A stretch of DNA of 64,000 bases from positions 170,541 through 234,540 of the forward strand of contig WTPW01000434.1 of the NCBI GenBank assembly GCA_009809945.1, written 5' to 3'. The stretch's first letter is position 1. Each line of letters opens with the position of its first letter. The notes beneath the pieces are model-generated. The model did no database searches. It was not told where the DNA came from and was given only the letters and a program-made list of their open reading frames with translations. Positions 1-12,308 of the stretch are shown piece by piece. The stretch comes from Gigaspora margarita (lineage: Eukaryota; Glomeromycota; Glomeromycetes; Diversisporales; Gigasporaceae). The position numbers were made by a program, and so were the translations under genes.

Positions 1-839
1 AATTCCTATCCCAGTACTAAATATAAAACCAATGAAAAAATAATTAGTACTAGAAAAAATAAAATAAAAATTAATACTTATCTTTGGCATACTGGTTCCA
101 ATCTCAAGCCCAAATTCTGTTTCAGTATTGAATACAAGACCTATTGTTCTAAATTGTTAAGAATTGAACTATCACTTTTGTCTTTCAATCTTTTTTTATT
201 ATGCAATTTTACATTTCTTTAACAATTTTGTCAAAAAAAACTAAGACTTATTTTCTAAAAATAATTGGCTAACTTTACTGAATATTCTAGTAATATAAAA
301 AAAAAGCCAGTACAGTAAAGAATCAAAAAAGTGAATAGAAAGTCATACTTACAATATACCAATTCCTAGTCTCAAGTCCAAATTCTCATTCTAGTGCTAA
401 ATGAGATCTACAAAAAAAATACAGATAGTACTAGGGAAAAAAAAAACTAAGAAACAAATAGAAACTAGTACTTATCCTAATGATATACTATATACAAAGA
501 TCCTCCAAAATAGATCTACTACAAATTAAATCTAAAAGCAAATGCAAGTTTTTCAAATAACTAGATTACTGTAAAATGTGCATCTTTTTAGATTATATAA
601 ACTTCTAACTATATACTAGACTATGTTCCTCATAGATTTTTAAAATTGGTAAATTCTAGATGCAGATTTGAGGTTGTTAATGAAGCACTCTATTAACTTT
701 ATTTTAATAGTAATACTCTAAAGATTATTATTAAATAAAGTTAATAGAGTGCTCTATTAACGACCTCACCTGGATCTCAATTTATAGCAACAATTTTCTC
801 AAGTTCAAATTTTTATTCTAGTACTAAATGCAAGACCTA
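1..839. repeat. Short dispersed repeat cluster interrupted by the pogo-like element
   Basis: At least three diverged copies of a unit of about 60-90 bp start near 92, 358 and 790. They share 'tctcaag.ccaaattct', then '.agta.t.aat', then 'aagacctat'. The last copy stops at 839, where the pogo-like element begins, and the same AT-rich sequence with 'tagtacta'-type words resumes at 3770. The copies are therefore older than the transposon. I see no coding potential. Confidence 0.5.
669..768. repeat. 100-bp hairpin (inverted repeat)
   Basis: Arms of about 48 bp face each other across a few bases. Both contain 'agcactctattaacttta', and they start and end with 'gaggt(t/c)gttaat'. This looks like a tiny foldback MITE. 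No clear target duplication is seen. Confidence 0.7.
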
Positions 840-885
840 CCATAAATTTCAGAGCAAAGTACCCCTTGATCGGTACAAGAATTGT

Positions 886-1043
886 TGGTGAAACTAGTTA
901 GTTTCACCAGGACCACCTGGTGCACCATGGTGCACCATCGGTGCACCGTTGAACATTTGAGTTTTTTATAATTATCGGTGCACCAGTTTCAGTGCACCAG
1001 TCTTGGTGCACCACGGTGCTCCATTAAAGATTTGTTTCACCTG
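886..1043. repeat. Cluster of GGTGCACC-type palindromes in the pogo left end
   Basis: Six GTGCAC cores, mostly as the 8-bp perfect palindrome GGTGCACC, lie between 917 and 1012. A near-palindrome GGTGAAACTA..TAGTTTCACC lies at 886-908. The segment starts GGTGAAAC and ends GTTTCACC, so it may be its own small inverted-repeat insertion. Confidence 0.65.
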
Positions 1044-1598
1044 CAACTCTAATCAGTACCCCCTTGATTTGTACTGGTACATTTCAAGGTCACTTAACAT
1101 GGATTTTGTAAGAGACCCGGATACAAATCAAAGACTAAGTAAATCCTATCTTTTTTTTTTTTTTGCTAATACCGGTATAAACCTTTTTTTTGGTTTAAAT
1201 TTTATCTTGCAAGTATCATATGTCATTTTTGCAATCGTTATAAAATTAACAAATTTAATAATTTATTTTTGTAAAAAAAAATAATTTATAAAAATTATTT
1301 AACGAATGTAATAGTTTATTTAATAAACTATTTTTAAACTTTTTAATTTTAATTACTGTTATATATGGCAATAAATTAATTAAAATTTATAAGTATCATG
1401 AATTTATAAAAATTTGGTTCCAAATTCACGTTATTTAGTCATGGTGAGTTTATTTAAATTTCAATGAATTTACTATTTAAATTTTAATGAATTTACAATT
1501 GCATTGTTGCGAGATTATTCAACCCATTGATTCACAACATCTCCTACTTCATTTTGGGTATAGTAAGATTCAAATTCCATTTCTTGGGACAAGTATTG

Positions 1599-3199
1599 CT
1601 AGGTTGTAAGATTTTGTTGGGGCGGGGGATATTGTTGGATTGCAAGATGCTGTTGGGACGGAAGGTGTTGTTGGGACAGAAGATGTTGGAATAGAAGGTG
1701 TTGTTGGGATGGAAGGTGTTGTTGGGATGGTTGAGATAAAAAGAATTGTTGAGGTAAAGGGCCTTGTTGTGGTAAAAAGTATTGCTGAAGTTGGTTTGTT
1801 TCATTATTATTAAAAACTAATTTGTTGTCTTCAACTTCGTAGTTTTCAACTTGATCATAATTAAAAATTAAATTTTCCTCTGATCTATCACTTGAAACCG
1901 AGATACCACAATATTTAAAAGAACGTTTGATAAGTTGGGGATCAATAGCATCCCATGAACATTGAACCCATTCTGCAATAACATTATATGGTGGACATTT
2001 GATTTGACCAGCTAGTGTTAATTCCTTTATTTCATGTGACATCCATTCGTTATACATAGACCTGATCTATTAATAAATATATAGTATTCGGGAGGTTTTT
2101 TTTTGAAAAATTAAAAAAAAATTCATGTAAAACAAAAAAAAAATTTTTTAATACCTTTGCTTTAAACGATTTGTTAATCGATACATCGAGTGGTTGTAGT
2201 TTCGATGTTAGCCCTCCACAATAATTGCGATGTTAGTATTTTTTTCAAGAAGTTTATTTTTAATAGGAGGAACCAAGTGACCCTTGAACAAATCCATTAC
2301 TAATAATGATCGCAGGTTCGTAGCATATGGTGTTCGATTATTCCAAATTGCATCTGTCCAGTACATCATTTTCGTTTCATTCATCCATCCCTTTTCATTT
2401 GCTCTAACAAATACACCAGATGGAAATCGAAGCCTTGGAACATTTTTTAGTTTAAAAATAATCATTGGTGGTAACTTACTACTATACGCCATACATGCAA
2501 GTACAACAGTAAAACAAGATTTTTCGTAACCACAAGTTCTAATGCCGACAGTTTTACTTCCAATATCATTAATAGTTACATTATTTGGCATATCGAATGC
2601 AAGAGGAGTTTCGTCCATATTACCTATTAATTGTAACAAATAATTATGCTGAAGACGGCGGTACTGAACAAAATTTAAAAATTCATATTGTTGTGCCTCC
2701 AAATTCGCAAGTAGGTATTGCGCAACAGTTGTTCGATGACGATTACTAAAATTATAATGTCGTAAAAAACCTGAAAGCCATTTACTACTCTATCTAAACT
2801 GACCAATATTGGAATATTGGAAAATATATTTCTGAGATTTTGCTAAAGTTGTCGCTTTAATCTGCACCATGCTGCGACTGACTGGTTTTAATTCATTATG
2901 TTGAGCTCAAACCCAGTCAGCAAGTTCACTCTCAAGGTTGGGATGGCGAGGTTTTGTTTTACTATTAAGACGCTTTATATATGGTTGAACCATCATTAGT
3001 TCTCCTTGTTTGTTTTGCCAATCTCTAATTTGCTTTGGTTTAATGTTAAACAGACTAGCGATCCATGCACAGTAGCACCCGGAGCTCTTTCTAGGTAGGT
3101 AATTACAAAAAGCTTTTTTTGGGCAGTCCATTGGCAATGTTTATGTGGCAAAATCCTACTGCTAAAATACTTCCTAGCAGCATTGTCAAAGTTTTTCAA
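1599..3199 (-). pseudogene. pogo/Tigger-type transposase, lightly broken
   Basis: The product would be a DDD transposase that cuts and pastes the surrounding element. Read on the minus strand, the N-terminal third (about 3199-2910) resembles the CENP-B/Tc5 helix-turn-helix region, with FNIKPKQIRDWQNKQ and ELADWV. The catalytic domain follows. The first acid is in GNMDETPLAFDMP, the second in VMDLFKGHL, and the third in QPLDVSINKSFK just after a frameshift. The C-terminal part has EWVQCSWDAID, IKRSFKYCGIS and an acidic SEENLIF motif. It ends in a Q/P/H-rich tail encoded by a 15-21 bp minisatellite (about 1615-1790), which is unusual for the family. Visible damage: one frameshift near 3080, TGA at 2907-2909, TAG at 2790-2792 and a one-base loss near 2212. 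An 88-bp intron is called separately. All three acidic residues survive, so inactivation looks recent. Confidence 0.85.
2067..2154 (-). other. Spliceosomal intron in the pogo transposase gene
   Basis: On the minus strand the reading frame through QPLDVSINKSFKAK meets a GT (2154-2153) and resumes after an AG (2068-2067) as IRSMYNEWMS, in phase 0. The 88-bp interval is T-rich and has stops. Joining at these sites gives the expected FKAK-I-R..YNEW run of pogo transposases. The element therefore relies on host splicing. Confidence 0.75.
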
Positions 3200-3769
3200 T
3201 GTTTTTTCTAAAATTTTTGTCGTGAAAGTGTCTTAGAAAATTTTTTTTTTTATTGGTAAAAAAAGTCATTTTTTTTTTAAAAACAAAAGCATCATTATTT
3301 TTAATACTTAAATACGTGATGCAATTTGTTTCAAAAAAACAAAAAGATGCGAAACCGTGTCAAAAAAAAAAACAAAGCGAAATCGATCGAAATTGATCAA
3401 TATCTATAAAAAAAAAAAAGAAGCAAAATCCGCTTCAAAAAAAAAAAAAAAAAAAAAAGCAAACCCATTTTTAAAAAGAATCAACCTTTCGGGTACCATT
3501 TTATCCTTTTGAAACGTCTAATGCATTAGGTTTCATAAATTTTTGTATCATGTTAAATTTAAACCATATTAAAGTATCTTTAAATCACAAAGCAAAAGAG
3601 AAAAAAAACCGGGTATTTTACAAAGCAATCAATTTCCACTTAATATACCCTTTATACCAGACCCCATGTAATGTACCCTGTTCCGCCCAATATACCTGGG
3701 GTATAAATCAAGGTTTGTTGTTACGTGGAATGTAACATACCCAGGTACTTTGCTCCAAAATTTACGGTA

Positions 3770-4880
3770 CTAGAAGTAAAAAAGTTAATACTAGTAAAAA
3801 AGAAAAAAAAACAGAATGAAAAAAAAATAAAACTTATACTTATTAATATATTAGTTTCTAAAGCTTTGAACTAAAAAAACAAATTATACATGATCACTAA
3901 ATCTGTAATAATCTAAGTTGATCATGTTTGGCATATATCAATGATTAGATTAATATATGAATTTTAATTATGTAATTTTCTTGTTATTTGATTGGTTAAA
4001 AAACCAGAGATATATAAATTATATTTCTTTAGCTAGAGATACCTAGAATTTTCCTTAAAATATAATTATTTTATTAACATTTTTAATAAAATAAAAAAAT
4101 TTTTTATACTAACTTTTTTAAAAAATTTATTATAAAAATTATTATATAATTTAATAGTAATTTTTATATATTTTATATAGAAAAAATATAATTGCTTTTA
4201 ACAACAAGTAATTCAATTTTGTCTACTATATGTTTATTATATGCACACTAATGCACTTGCATAGTACAAATCTTATAAAGCTTCATACTTTTTTAAAAAA
4301 TTTAAAATAGATTTTTCTAAACAAAAACTTTTTTTATTTAATTCAAAAAATTATATATAATAAATTGTTAAAATAAAATTATACTAGCATATCTCGTGTT
4401 GCTTACACATTGACTAAATCTCAATGAATAAAATAATTGTGCAAAAGGTATTAAGTTGTTCACATTTTTTAGTTAGTTTCTTATTATTTACATCAATTAC
4501 TTGCAAATAATAATTTATAAATTATTGCAGTTTGCAAAATTCTATAAATATTGCAATTAAAAAAAAGAAATCACTTAATTAATAGTATTGATTTTTTAAA
4601 CTACTTCGATGCCATGATATAAAAATTTCATATCAGGAGTAGCTTTAAGAAATCAGAGATTACCAACCTTTTGATTGATTTCTTTTTGTGGAGCTTGTTA
4701 ATGAAGTGACAAAACAATCATTATTGCAAGATCAGATGACTTTATTGGACCAAATGTCCAATCTGTCATTTTAACCTTTATAAGATTTTTATTTATTGTT
4801 ATACTATTGATTTGATAGCTTGGTTGTATGTATTTTCTTATTTATACTATTTAAATTGAGTTACTCGAGTGATTTCTGGA
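3770..4880. other. AT-rich non-coding stretch with a probable R-family fragment
   Basis: No gene is seen. About 4085-4400 resembles the interior of the TIR element at 38726-39347. Both have a run like 'tatgcaca(c/t)taatgcact' followed by a run of A/T homopolymers, so this is probably an old fragment of that family. The rest shows nothing I can name. Confidence 0.45.
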
Positions 4881-7060
4881 ATCAAGTTACTATGGTTATT
4901 AGAAAATAAGTTAGTTACCAAACAATTGAGTAACTGCAGTATATGATTGAGTTAATTAAATCAAGAATTAGCATAGTTTCTATTAAGATTTACTGTAAAA
5001 ATTCTGCCAAAAAACTTACTTGCTAATGCAAAACACACATTGGTTAAGTTCATAATAAAATAATCATAATTTATATCATGAGTTATTTAAAAAATTTTGT
5101 ATAGAACTTGCTATTCTAGTTACTACACTATGTAATTAAGGTTGGTTTAGTTTGTATTAGAATAATTGTAATTTTTACTATGAGTTATCATATAAAGGTT
5201 TATTACAGAACTTACTAATTATTTCAATGATATAAGATTGAGTTGGTTTGTATTGAAATTATTGTAGTTTCTATCATAAGCTATTATAAAAAAATTTCTA
5301 CTGTTGCAGTATTTATGGTTGAGCTAGTTTGCATTAAAATTATTATCAAGTTACTGTAAAAATTTTGTTACAAACTTACTGCTACTTTGTGACTATAATA
5401 TATGATTTGTTTGTAATTTCTACTATAAGTTAAAAAAATTCATCTACAGTATCACTATTATGGTAACACAGTATGCAGTTAAGGTTGAGTTAGTTTGTAT
5501 TGAATTTATATTAGTTTAGATTGAGTTAGTTTGTATTAGAACTATATTAATTGCAACTGTTAAGCTATTTTAGAAAATTATTGCTGAATTTACTTACCAT
5601 TCCAATGACCATAGTATGCATTTAAGGTTTAGTTGCTTTGTATTAAAACTATTGTAAAATTCTGTTATAGAACATACTTGTTAATCCATATTGGCAATAT
5701 GTAAATAAGGTTGAATTAATTTGCATAAGGTGATTTTTATCAAATTATTAAAATTTTTGCTTAGAGTTATTATAAAATTCTGTTATAGACTTATTTGCTG
5801 TGGCTATAATATGCAGTTAAGATTGAGTTAGTTTATATTGTATTTATTGTGATTTTATTATAAGTTACTATAAAAAATACTGTTATAGAAATTACTTGAT
5901 AACTACATTATATAGTTAAATTTGAGTTAGTTTGCATCAGATGTACCATAAAATCCATTGTGTTACTGTAGAAAATTCTATTCTAAAACTTATGTAGCTA
6001 CATTAGTTTGTATTTGAATTATTATAACTTAACTGCAATATGTGATTAAGTTAGTTTCAATAGGATTATCATGTTTCTGTATATTTAAGTTAGTTTGTAT
6101 TAAAATTATTGTAATTTTTATTATGAGTTACTATAAAAAAAATATATTACAAATAGTGCCCATAGTGTGTGGTTATGATTGAGTTAGTTTGCATTGAATT
6201 ACCATGATTTCTATATTACTGTAAAAATTCTGTTATAGAACATTTCTAACTGGTAACCACAGTATTGGTTAAATTGAGTTGGTTTGCATTAAATTTATAA
6301 TAACTTCTATTATAAGTCACTGTAAAAAATTTAATAATGCATAGTATATAATTAAAGTTGCATTAGTTTGTATAAAATTATTATAATTTCTATTATATGT
6401 TATTGTAAAAATTCTGTTATATGATCTCATAATTTATTATATAGCAGTGAAGATTGAGTCAATTTGTATTGAGTAATTACAATATGTTGATAAGATTGAA
6501 TTTGTTTGCATAGGAATTATTGTGATTTTACCTTGACTTACTGTAAAAAATTCTGTTACAGAACTTACTATTCTAGTAACTATAGTATAATTAAGGTAAG
6601 TTAGTTGCATTGGAATTATCATAGTTTTTTATAGTTAAGATTTGAGTTAGTTTGTAATAGAGTTATTGTAATTTCTATTGCAAGTTACTGTAAAATTGTT
6701 GCATAACACAGTCTGTGAGTTAGTTTGTATTAGAATTATTATGTTTCTAACATAAGGTACTATAAAAATTTTGTTGCAGAACTTGCTATTCTAGTGACTA
6801 TGGCATTTGGTTGTAACTGTAATTTGCATTAAAATTATTATGATTTCTTTTGTGAGTCACTAGTACTCACTTTTGCAGTGATCATAGTATGTGGTAAAAT
6901 ATTATGATACAAAGCTTACTTACTATTCCACTACTACATAATATGTAGTTAAGGTTGAGTTGTTTGTTTGTATTGGAATTATTGTGATTTCTGTTGTATT
7001 ACTGTGAATTCTGTTACAGAACTTATTTACCATACTGGTAACTATAATATGTAGTTAAAT
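4880..7060. repeat. Degenerate tandem array, about 20 units of 80-110 bp
   Basis: The unit reads roughly 'gttgagttagtttgtatt' then 'agaattattgtaatttct', then 'gttactgtaaaaattctg', then 'acttactattctagtaac', then 'tagtatgtagttaa'. It recurs throughout with variable length and heavy divergence. A 61-codon open frame in the array is a by-product of the repeat. No terminal structure is visible at either edge. Confidence 0.75.
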
Positions 7061-8296
7061 AATCTACTATGAACACAATTTGTTTTAAAAAAATTTTAAT
7101 TATAACACAATATTTACAATTTCACACATATATATGTAGACAAATCATTAAAAGCAAATGTTGACCAGGCAGAACTATATTTATCCACGCTAAGATTCAA
7201 ATCATGCCATAAACAGGAATATATATCAAAAGGTATTTAAGCCACCTTAATTTAAAATTTTAGCTGATGCCACATGATATTATATGATTCGAATATTAAA
7301 AGCATGTATCAAAAAAAGCAATATTAGCAAATTTGTATTTGCAGTTATAGTCTTAAGTATGCATATTTCCACATATGCATGTAAGTATAATATACTAACA
7401 GACTACAAAATGGAATCATAAATTTTACAGGATATAACTTGATTTAAACATAACATGCATCAAAAACAGAATTTTAAAAGAGCTAGACACTCTTTATAAG
7501 CAGAACATAGCTTGATTTTGTGTCACAGGTATCAAACCGCAAATTTAAAAGATACTTGGCACTCAATGCTTCTTTAATAGATAGTATAAAGATACTATTT
7601 CTTCAAAATAACGCTGTATATTTTATAAAGTTTAGCTTACTACAAATTACAAACCTTCTTTTGCTTTTTTTTCTTTTTTTTTTTTAGTCAATAACTTTTA
7701 CTCTTTGTTTGTAACTAATAGTTTAAATAGTTTAAAAATTTGTATATTATTAAAAAAGTAAAAATAAAGATATATAATCAAAAAGAATTATAAAAATTCT
7801 AGATCAGCCTAAATCTGAAATCTGGAAAAGTAATATTATAGAAGTATAAATAAGAAATGGTGAATAAATATTCATTTAAGGCTCAGAATCAAGTAATTTA
7901 AGATATATTCAAGCCCCTCATATTCTCAAATTTTTTGGCAATCTCTCATTGGTATGTACATATGTACTAGCCTGTTTATATTATATTTAATAAGAATAAA
8001 ACCTGTTTTAAGTGTAACAGGCATCAAAAATGTAATTTTTAATAGTAATTAGCATATGATACTTCTTTAATAAATAGTATAATTTTTTTATCTATTACAA
8101 AGCAATTGTTCTTGTTCTTGCACTTGAACTTGAGACTATTATACAAAATGCTTTTCATAAAACATTTGATTGATTTTTTTTAGCTATTTTTTTACTTAAA
8201 ATAGTTTGTAGTAATCAAATAATAGAAGAAAATTTGAAAAATTCTTGTTTCACAATTTTAAGAGAGCTGTTTGAGGTGTTAAAAAATATTGATATA
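7060..8296. repeat. AT-rich region with weak dispersed repeats
   Basis: No gene is seen. A diverged unit with 'catgcatcaaaaa.agaattttaa' recurs near 7300, 7455, 7530 and 8020, in two places followed by 'cttctttaatagatagtata'. Copies are too worn to define edges. Confidence 0.35.
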
Positions 8297-8432
8297 AGTC
8301 TTATTTTGGTGTAACCACATTAGAATACTTGATTAGACAGTGGAATAGATGGATATCTGCAATCTAATATAGGGCTTATTTTGGTGTGGCCACATTAGAA
8401 TATTTGATAGGCCAGTGGAACAGAGTGATATT
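8297..8432. repeat. Direct duplication, two 70-bp copies
   Basis: 'cttattttggtgt(a/g)' then '(g)ccacattagaata' then 'cagtggaa(t/c)aga' occurs at 8304-8360 and 8376-8432, about 73 bp apart. Two copies only. Confidence 0.75.
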
Positions 8433-8439
8433 TGTGTTT

Positions 8440-8613
8440 TAATATTAAGATTACAGTAATAAAAATTATATATAGCTTACTTTGTTTTATTTGATATAAA
8501 AAAATTAGAAATATTTGATTAAAATTTATAAAGCTAATTAAGTACAAAAATTTAAAAAATACATTTTTGAGATACAAACCTTTTTGCACTAGACTATATT
8601 ACTGTTAGCAATT
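8440..8613. mobile_element. Right-end fragment of the R-family TIR element
   Basis: Reading right to left the end is 'AGTGCAAAAAGGTTTG' then 'TATCTCAAAAA'. This matches the right end of the element at 38726-39347 ('GGTGCAGAAAGATTTG' then 'TACCTCAAAAAA'). Inner sequence including 'ttttatttgata' also matches. The left half is missing. Confidence 0.5.
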
Positions 8614-8721
8614 GATTAATGTACATTACTATTTAAAACATACTCTTTATATTATATAAAATTAAAAATAATTACAAAAAGCATTAAAATTTTATTTTGG
8701 TTATTATTTTTTATTGAAAAA

Positions 8722-9229
8722 ATGCATATCTTGCACCCTGTGATGTGCTTATATATCGCACCCTAATTTGATTGGCTAAATTTGTAGATTATTATTTTTA
8801 AAAATAAACAAATTATTGTAAAAACTTTTAGATTAGGGTTAGATTAGGGCTAGGTTAGAAGGTTTATTAGGAATTTTTTAAATTTCTTTGTGCCTATATG
8901 CAAAATTTTGTGCTAAACAAGTTTACTTATCGATGTAAAAAGGTTGTTTTAATAAAATTTAATGATATTTACAATTTTTCATTTTTTTAAATTATTTTTT
9001 GAAAATTTCTTTAAATTTTATTAAGACAATCTTTCTATTGCAACTAAGTAAACTTGGTTAGCACTAAAGTTTGCATATAGGTGCGAAAAATTTTAAGATT
9101 TATTTTAAAATTTCTTAGTGTAATTCTGAATTTTAACAAAAAATTGTTTATTTATTAAAAAATTGATCTGCAAATTTAACCAATCAAATTAGGGTGTGAT
9201 ATACAAGCACAATGCAGGGTACGAAGCAT
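8722..9229. mobile_element. Foldback (palindromic) MITE, about 510 bp
   Basis: The two arms of about 235 bp are inverted copies. Both carry a run close to 'gcaccctaatttgattgg' near the ends and 'ttttaataaaattta'/'taaattttattaa' at the centre, with a loop of about 50 bp. Both arms also contain 'aacaagtttactta' or its complement. There is no ORF. The left arm holds a few TTAGGG-like words (8829-8860). Target duplication not resolved. Confidence 0.75.
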
Positions 9230-9231
9230 AT

Positions 9232-10255
9232 TAAACTTCCTTTTTATTTTAGTAATTTTATAATATTAATTTTTTTAATAATTAAAGAAATCTTATTCAA
9301 AATTTTATCTTACTAAAATAAAAAGTGTGCTAATACAAATTACTAATTTAAAAAAATTTAAATAAAGTAGATACCAATAAATTAATAAAAATTTCATATT
9401 ATGTCTCAATAACAGATTTAGCAATTAAGTTGTTTTTTCTTAAAAAGTTGTTTGTCCTCTGTTTTAATAATAATTATATTCATTATGCACATATTTTTTT
9501 GTATATAAAATTTTAATAATAGTTTATCTTTTTAATTGTTATTTATTAATATTTTATAACAAAATATATAAATCATACTATGGTGTTTAACACTATATTG
9601 TACAAGATATAAACAATAATTATCATTTGATGATTAGTGTTTTTTTTTTATAATTAAAATTTTTGCTAATAATATCAAACTCTGGATCATTGCTAGAGTT
9701 GTTGTTGGAGCTGTCATTAGAGCCGTTATTGAAGTTATTACTGGAGTCATTGCTAGAGTCATCATTGGTATTAGTAGGAATTTTTGCTGCCTTGTTGTTG
9801 CTATTTTTGGTGCTTATACATAACAACTGGCATATTTTCTTCTCCAATTAATAAAGTTGTCGCAGAGAGTCGCAATATATATATTGTTATTGTTTGGTAT
9901 TGGTGTAATTTCAGCATATATCCAGTATAATTATTTTTTTGAGTTTTCACACTATAACTAATCTTTTTACTTGTTAATAGTATAATATTGTCATTATGAA
10001 GTAGCCATATATGGTGCTATTGTTGTCTAATATTAGTATTGGGTCTTTGTTGATTTTGTTATTGTTAAGAGTTTTTACAATTATTATTGGTATAGTTTGT
10101 TACTTTTAGGCTATTGCTGTAGTATTTAGTATTAGTTAGTAGTTAGGGTTAGTATTAGTTAGTTATTGGTGCAGTCTGTCACTTTTGGGTCTTTGATATA
10201 GCATTTATTATTAGTTTAGGATTGTGATTAGTGTTAGTTAGCAGTTAAGGTTAGT
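9232..10255. other. AT-rich, low-complexity stretch
   Basis: No gene is supported. 9663-9800 is an imperfect trinucleotide-like tract that gives Ser/Asn-rich frames on one strand and Leu/Glu-rich frames on the other, a sign of repeat rather than coding. 10120-10260 is made of 'ttagttagtattagttag'-like words, which resume at 12450-12540. Confidence 0.5.
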
Positions 10256-10636
10256 AATTCTCACAAGCTGGGTCAGGCCAGGTTTTAGCAAAAACCTGAA
10301 TTCAAACCAAAAACCAGTTCAGGTCCAAGTATAAACCTGTACCCAAATATTTGATACCTGACCTGAACTGGAACTGGTATAAGTATACCTTACTTATGTG
10401 AAAATAAAGTATTTTAAAAAAACTTTTCTAAGCAAAATATATCATTAAAGAACTCATAACAGGAGAACCTAGCAGAATAAAGTTCTCTCGCAAATAATTT
10501 ATAACAAACAAAAGCCAAACTCAGGTTTTGCTAAATAATAATTAATAATATAGCTATGGCTATATAGCTGGTTACATAATCTAGACTCACATGATCAATT
10601 TTCATTATTATGAATTTATCAATTACAATAATATCA

Positions 10637-10927
10637 CAGTTAGGGTTCCTCAAATTCAAATCAAATCAAATATTGGATCAATTTAAATTTGATCAAATCA
10701 AATTGACCCTTATTTGAATTTGATTTGATTCAAATATTTGGATTTGAATTTGATTTGAATTTGAATTTTTAATAGTAATTTTCAAATCAAATCAAATATT
10801 TGTCAAATCAAATCAAATTTGACCAGATTTGAATTTGATCAAATCAAATATAGTCAAATTTGAATTTGAATTTGATCAAATATTTGATTCAAATATTTGA
10901 AGATCAAATCAAATTGCGAAACCCTAA
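10637..10927. repeat. Inverted repeat built of imperfect TCAAAT/ATTTGA repeats
   Basis: It begins 'ttagggttcctcaaattc' and ends 'aattgcgaaaccctaa', an inverted pair. Between them almost every word is a permutation of 'caaatcaaat' or its complement. It is likely a small TIR element whose interior has expanded as microsatellite. Confidence 0.6.
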
Positions 10928-11019
10928 TTACAGTATTACAATATGCAAAATTTATATAACTAATAAGAAAAAAATTTTAATAAATTATATTATATGCCAC
11001 AAAGTACAATTTTAATATA

Positions 11020-11247
11020 AGGATAAATGTTCTTGTCACCCCTGTAACACATTTATTTGTCACTGCCAATAAGGCCACATTAATGTTAAAGTAGAATTAA
11101 ATTAAAGTTAGGATCAAAATTAATACAGAATTGCGAGAAGATCCTTTTTTGTTAAAAGTGCAATAGGTATTATCTTAGTAAGATTTTGAGTTATAAATAA
11201 AGCAGTAACAAATAAGCATGTCATGGGGCAACAAATAGATTTCTCCT
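11020..11247. mobile_element. 228-bp TA MITE, AGGA.AAAT family (Z)
   Basis: The termini are AGGATAAATGTTCTTGTCAC and, inverted, AGGAGAAATCTATTTGTTGC. They are flanked by TA at 11018-11019 and 11248-11249. The same end sequence caps the palindromic-satellite elements at 29620 and 63328, so all three likely use one transposase. Confidence 0.7.
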
Positions 11248-11257
11248 TAACATAAAA

Positions 11258-11560
11258 TCTCACAACTCTAACTGTTGAATCCCAATGACCAAAAAGTATA
11301 AATTTAATCTAAATCACAACTACACTAACCCTAAACCCTAATACAGAACACCACAACAATCAATGAATTGCTTCACCAAGATCAATATACAATTTTAACC
11401 TAAAATCTCACAACCCTAACTGCTAAATTCCAACTACCTAACTATAATCATGAAATATGATTTTAACCAAATTCCCAATTACTCTAATCCTAAACCCTAA
11501 TATGGGATATTATAACAATACAACAAATTATTTCACCAAGACAACAAAGAAAACAAGTCA
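11258..11560. repeat. Tandem duplication, two units of about 150 bp
   Basis: Both units contain 'aaaatctcacaa.cctaact', then 'act.taa.cctaaaccctaa', then 'ttcaccaaga.caa' (11262-11400 and 11401-11558). The 'ccctaaaccctaa' words are telomere-like in look but only dispersed. No coding potential. Confidence 0.65.
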
Positions 11561-12247
11561 AGCAATATCAAAAGCATTTCAATAACAATACCAAAACAAT
11601 AATAAGTGATGACTACCTAATCCAAATGATGTGTTGATTCTATTAACAGCATTTCTATTCAAGACAGCACTAACAACGTTCTTCACAATACCAAAAAAAA
11701 AATTTAAAGCATTAGTAACATGCTCATAGATCAGAACAAGAACTATAAAAACTACAAGAACCATAACAAATGGAATCATGCTTTCTGTAATTCACAAGAA
11801 AACACAAAATGTTATTAATAACAACATGCTCACAAGCCAAAACAACAAGCGCATAAAATCAAACTTCTGGAAAATTTCAAGAAAGCTAAAAAATAATCTT
11901 AATTATACCTAGAAAAAAAAGTGTTTAGTAACACATTCACAATAAAACAAGAACTATGAATGAATGGAATTACACTTTCTGGAATTACCAAGAAGGCCTT
12001 TCATAGCACTATAAACAAAGAACTGGATACAAAGATGCCAGTAACAATGGTAACAATGACACTAGAATAATGGCACAGTGGTCACAAAATGCCATTATAG
12101 CAACACTAGTACTGCAGTAATGATAATACCAGGATTGATAAAATTCTATTTAAAAGAAAGAAAGAATTGTAAACACATTAAACTAAAACTGATGATTATT
12201 ATTGATTATCAATTGTTGATAGCCAGTGGCTACATATATAATTTTTC

Positions 12248-12249
<2 letters not shown>

Positions 12250-12306
<57 letters not shown>
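12250..12306. repeat. TAA/poly-A microsatellite
   Basis: About nine AAT repeats run into 33 or more A residues. It could be the tail of a retroposed sequence, but nothing recognisable precedes it. Confidence 0.85.

Positions 12307-12308
<2 letters not shown>

Larger units (their letters stand above)
840..3767 (-). mobile_element. pogo-like (Tc1/mariner superfamily) DNA transposon, near full length
   Basis: The ends are 24-bp terminal inverted repeats at 840-863 and 3744-3767, pattern CC(A/G)TAAATTT..GAGCAAAGTACC. They are flanked by TA at 838-839 and 3768-3769, the target duplication usual for this superfamily. The single gene lies on the minus strand (1599-3199). The stretch between gene and right end (3230-3480) is A-rich low-complexity sequence. 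The left subterminal zone holds a palindrome cluster (886-1043), perhaps a later insertion, because 'gtaccccttgat' occurs on both sides of it. Length 2928 bp. TIR, TSD and transposase type agree. Confidence 0.9.

Noticed and set aside
6437-6622. 61-codon minus-strand frame
   Set aside because: It lies inside the degenerate tandem array and follows its period.
8829-8860. Telomeric repeat tract
   Set aside because: Only three imperfect TTAGGG-like words, inside a foldback arm; the 'ccctaaaccctaa' words at 11330 and 11490 are equally isolated.
9623-9851. Overlapping open frames on both strands (Ser/Asn-rich and Leu-rich)
   Set aside because: They arise from an imperfect trinucleotide repeat; simple repeats give open frames on both strands.
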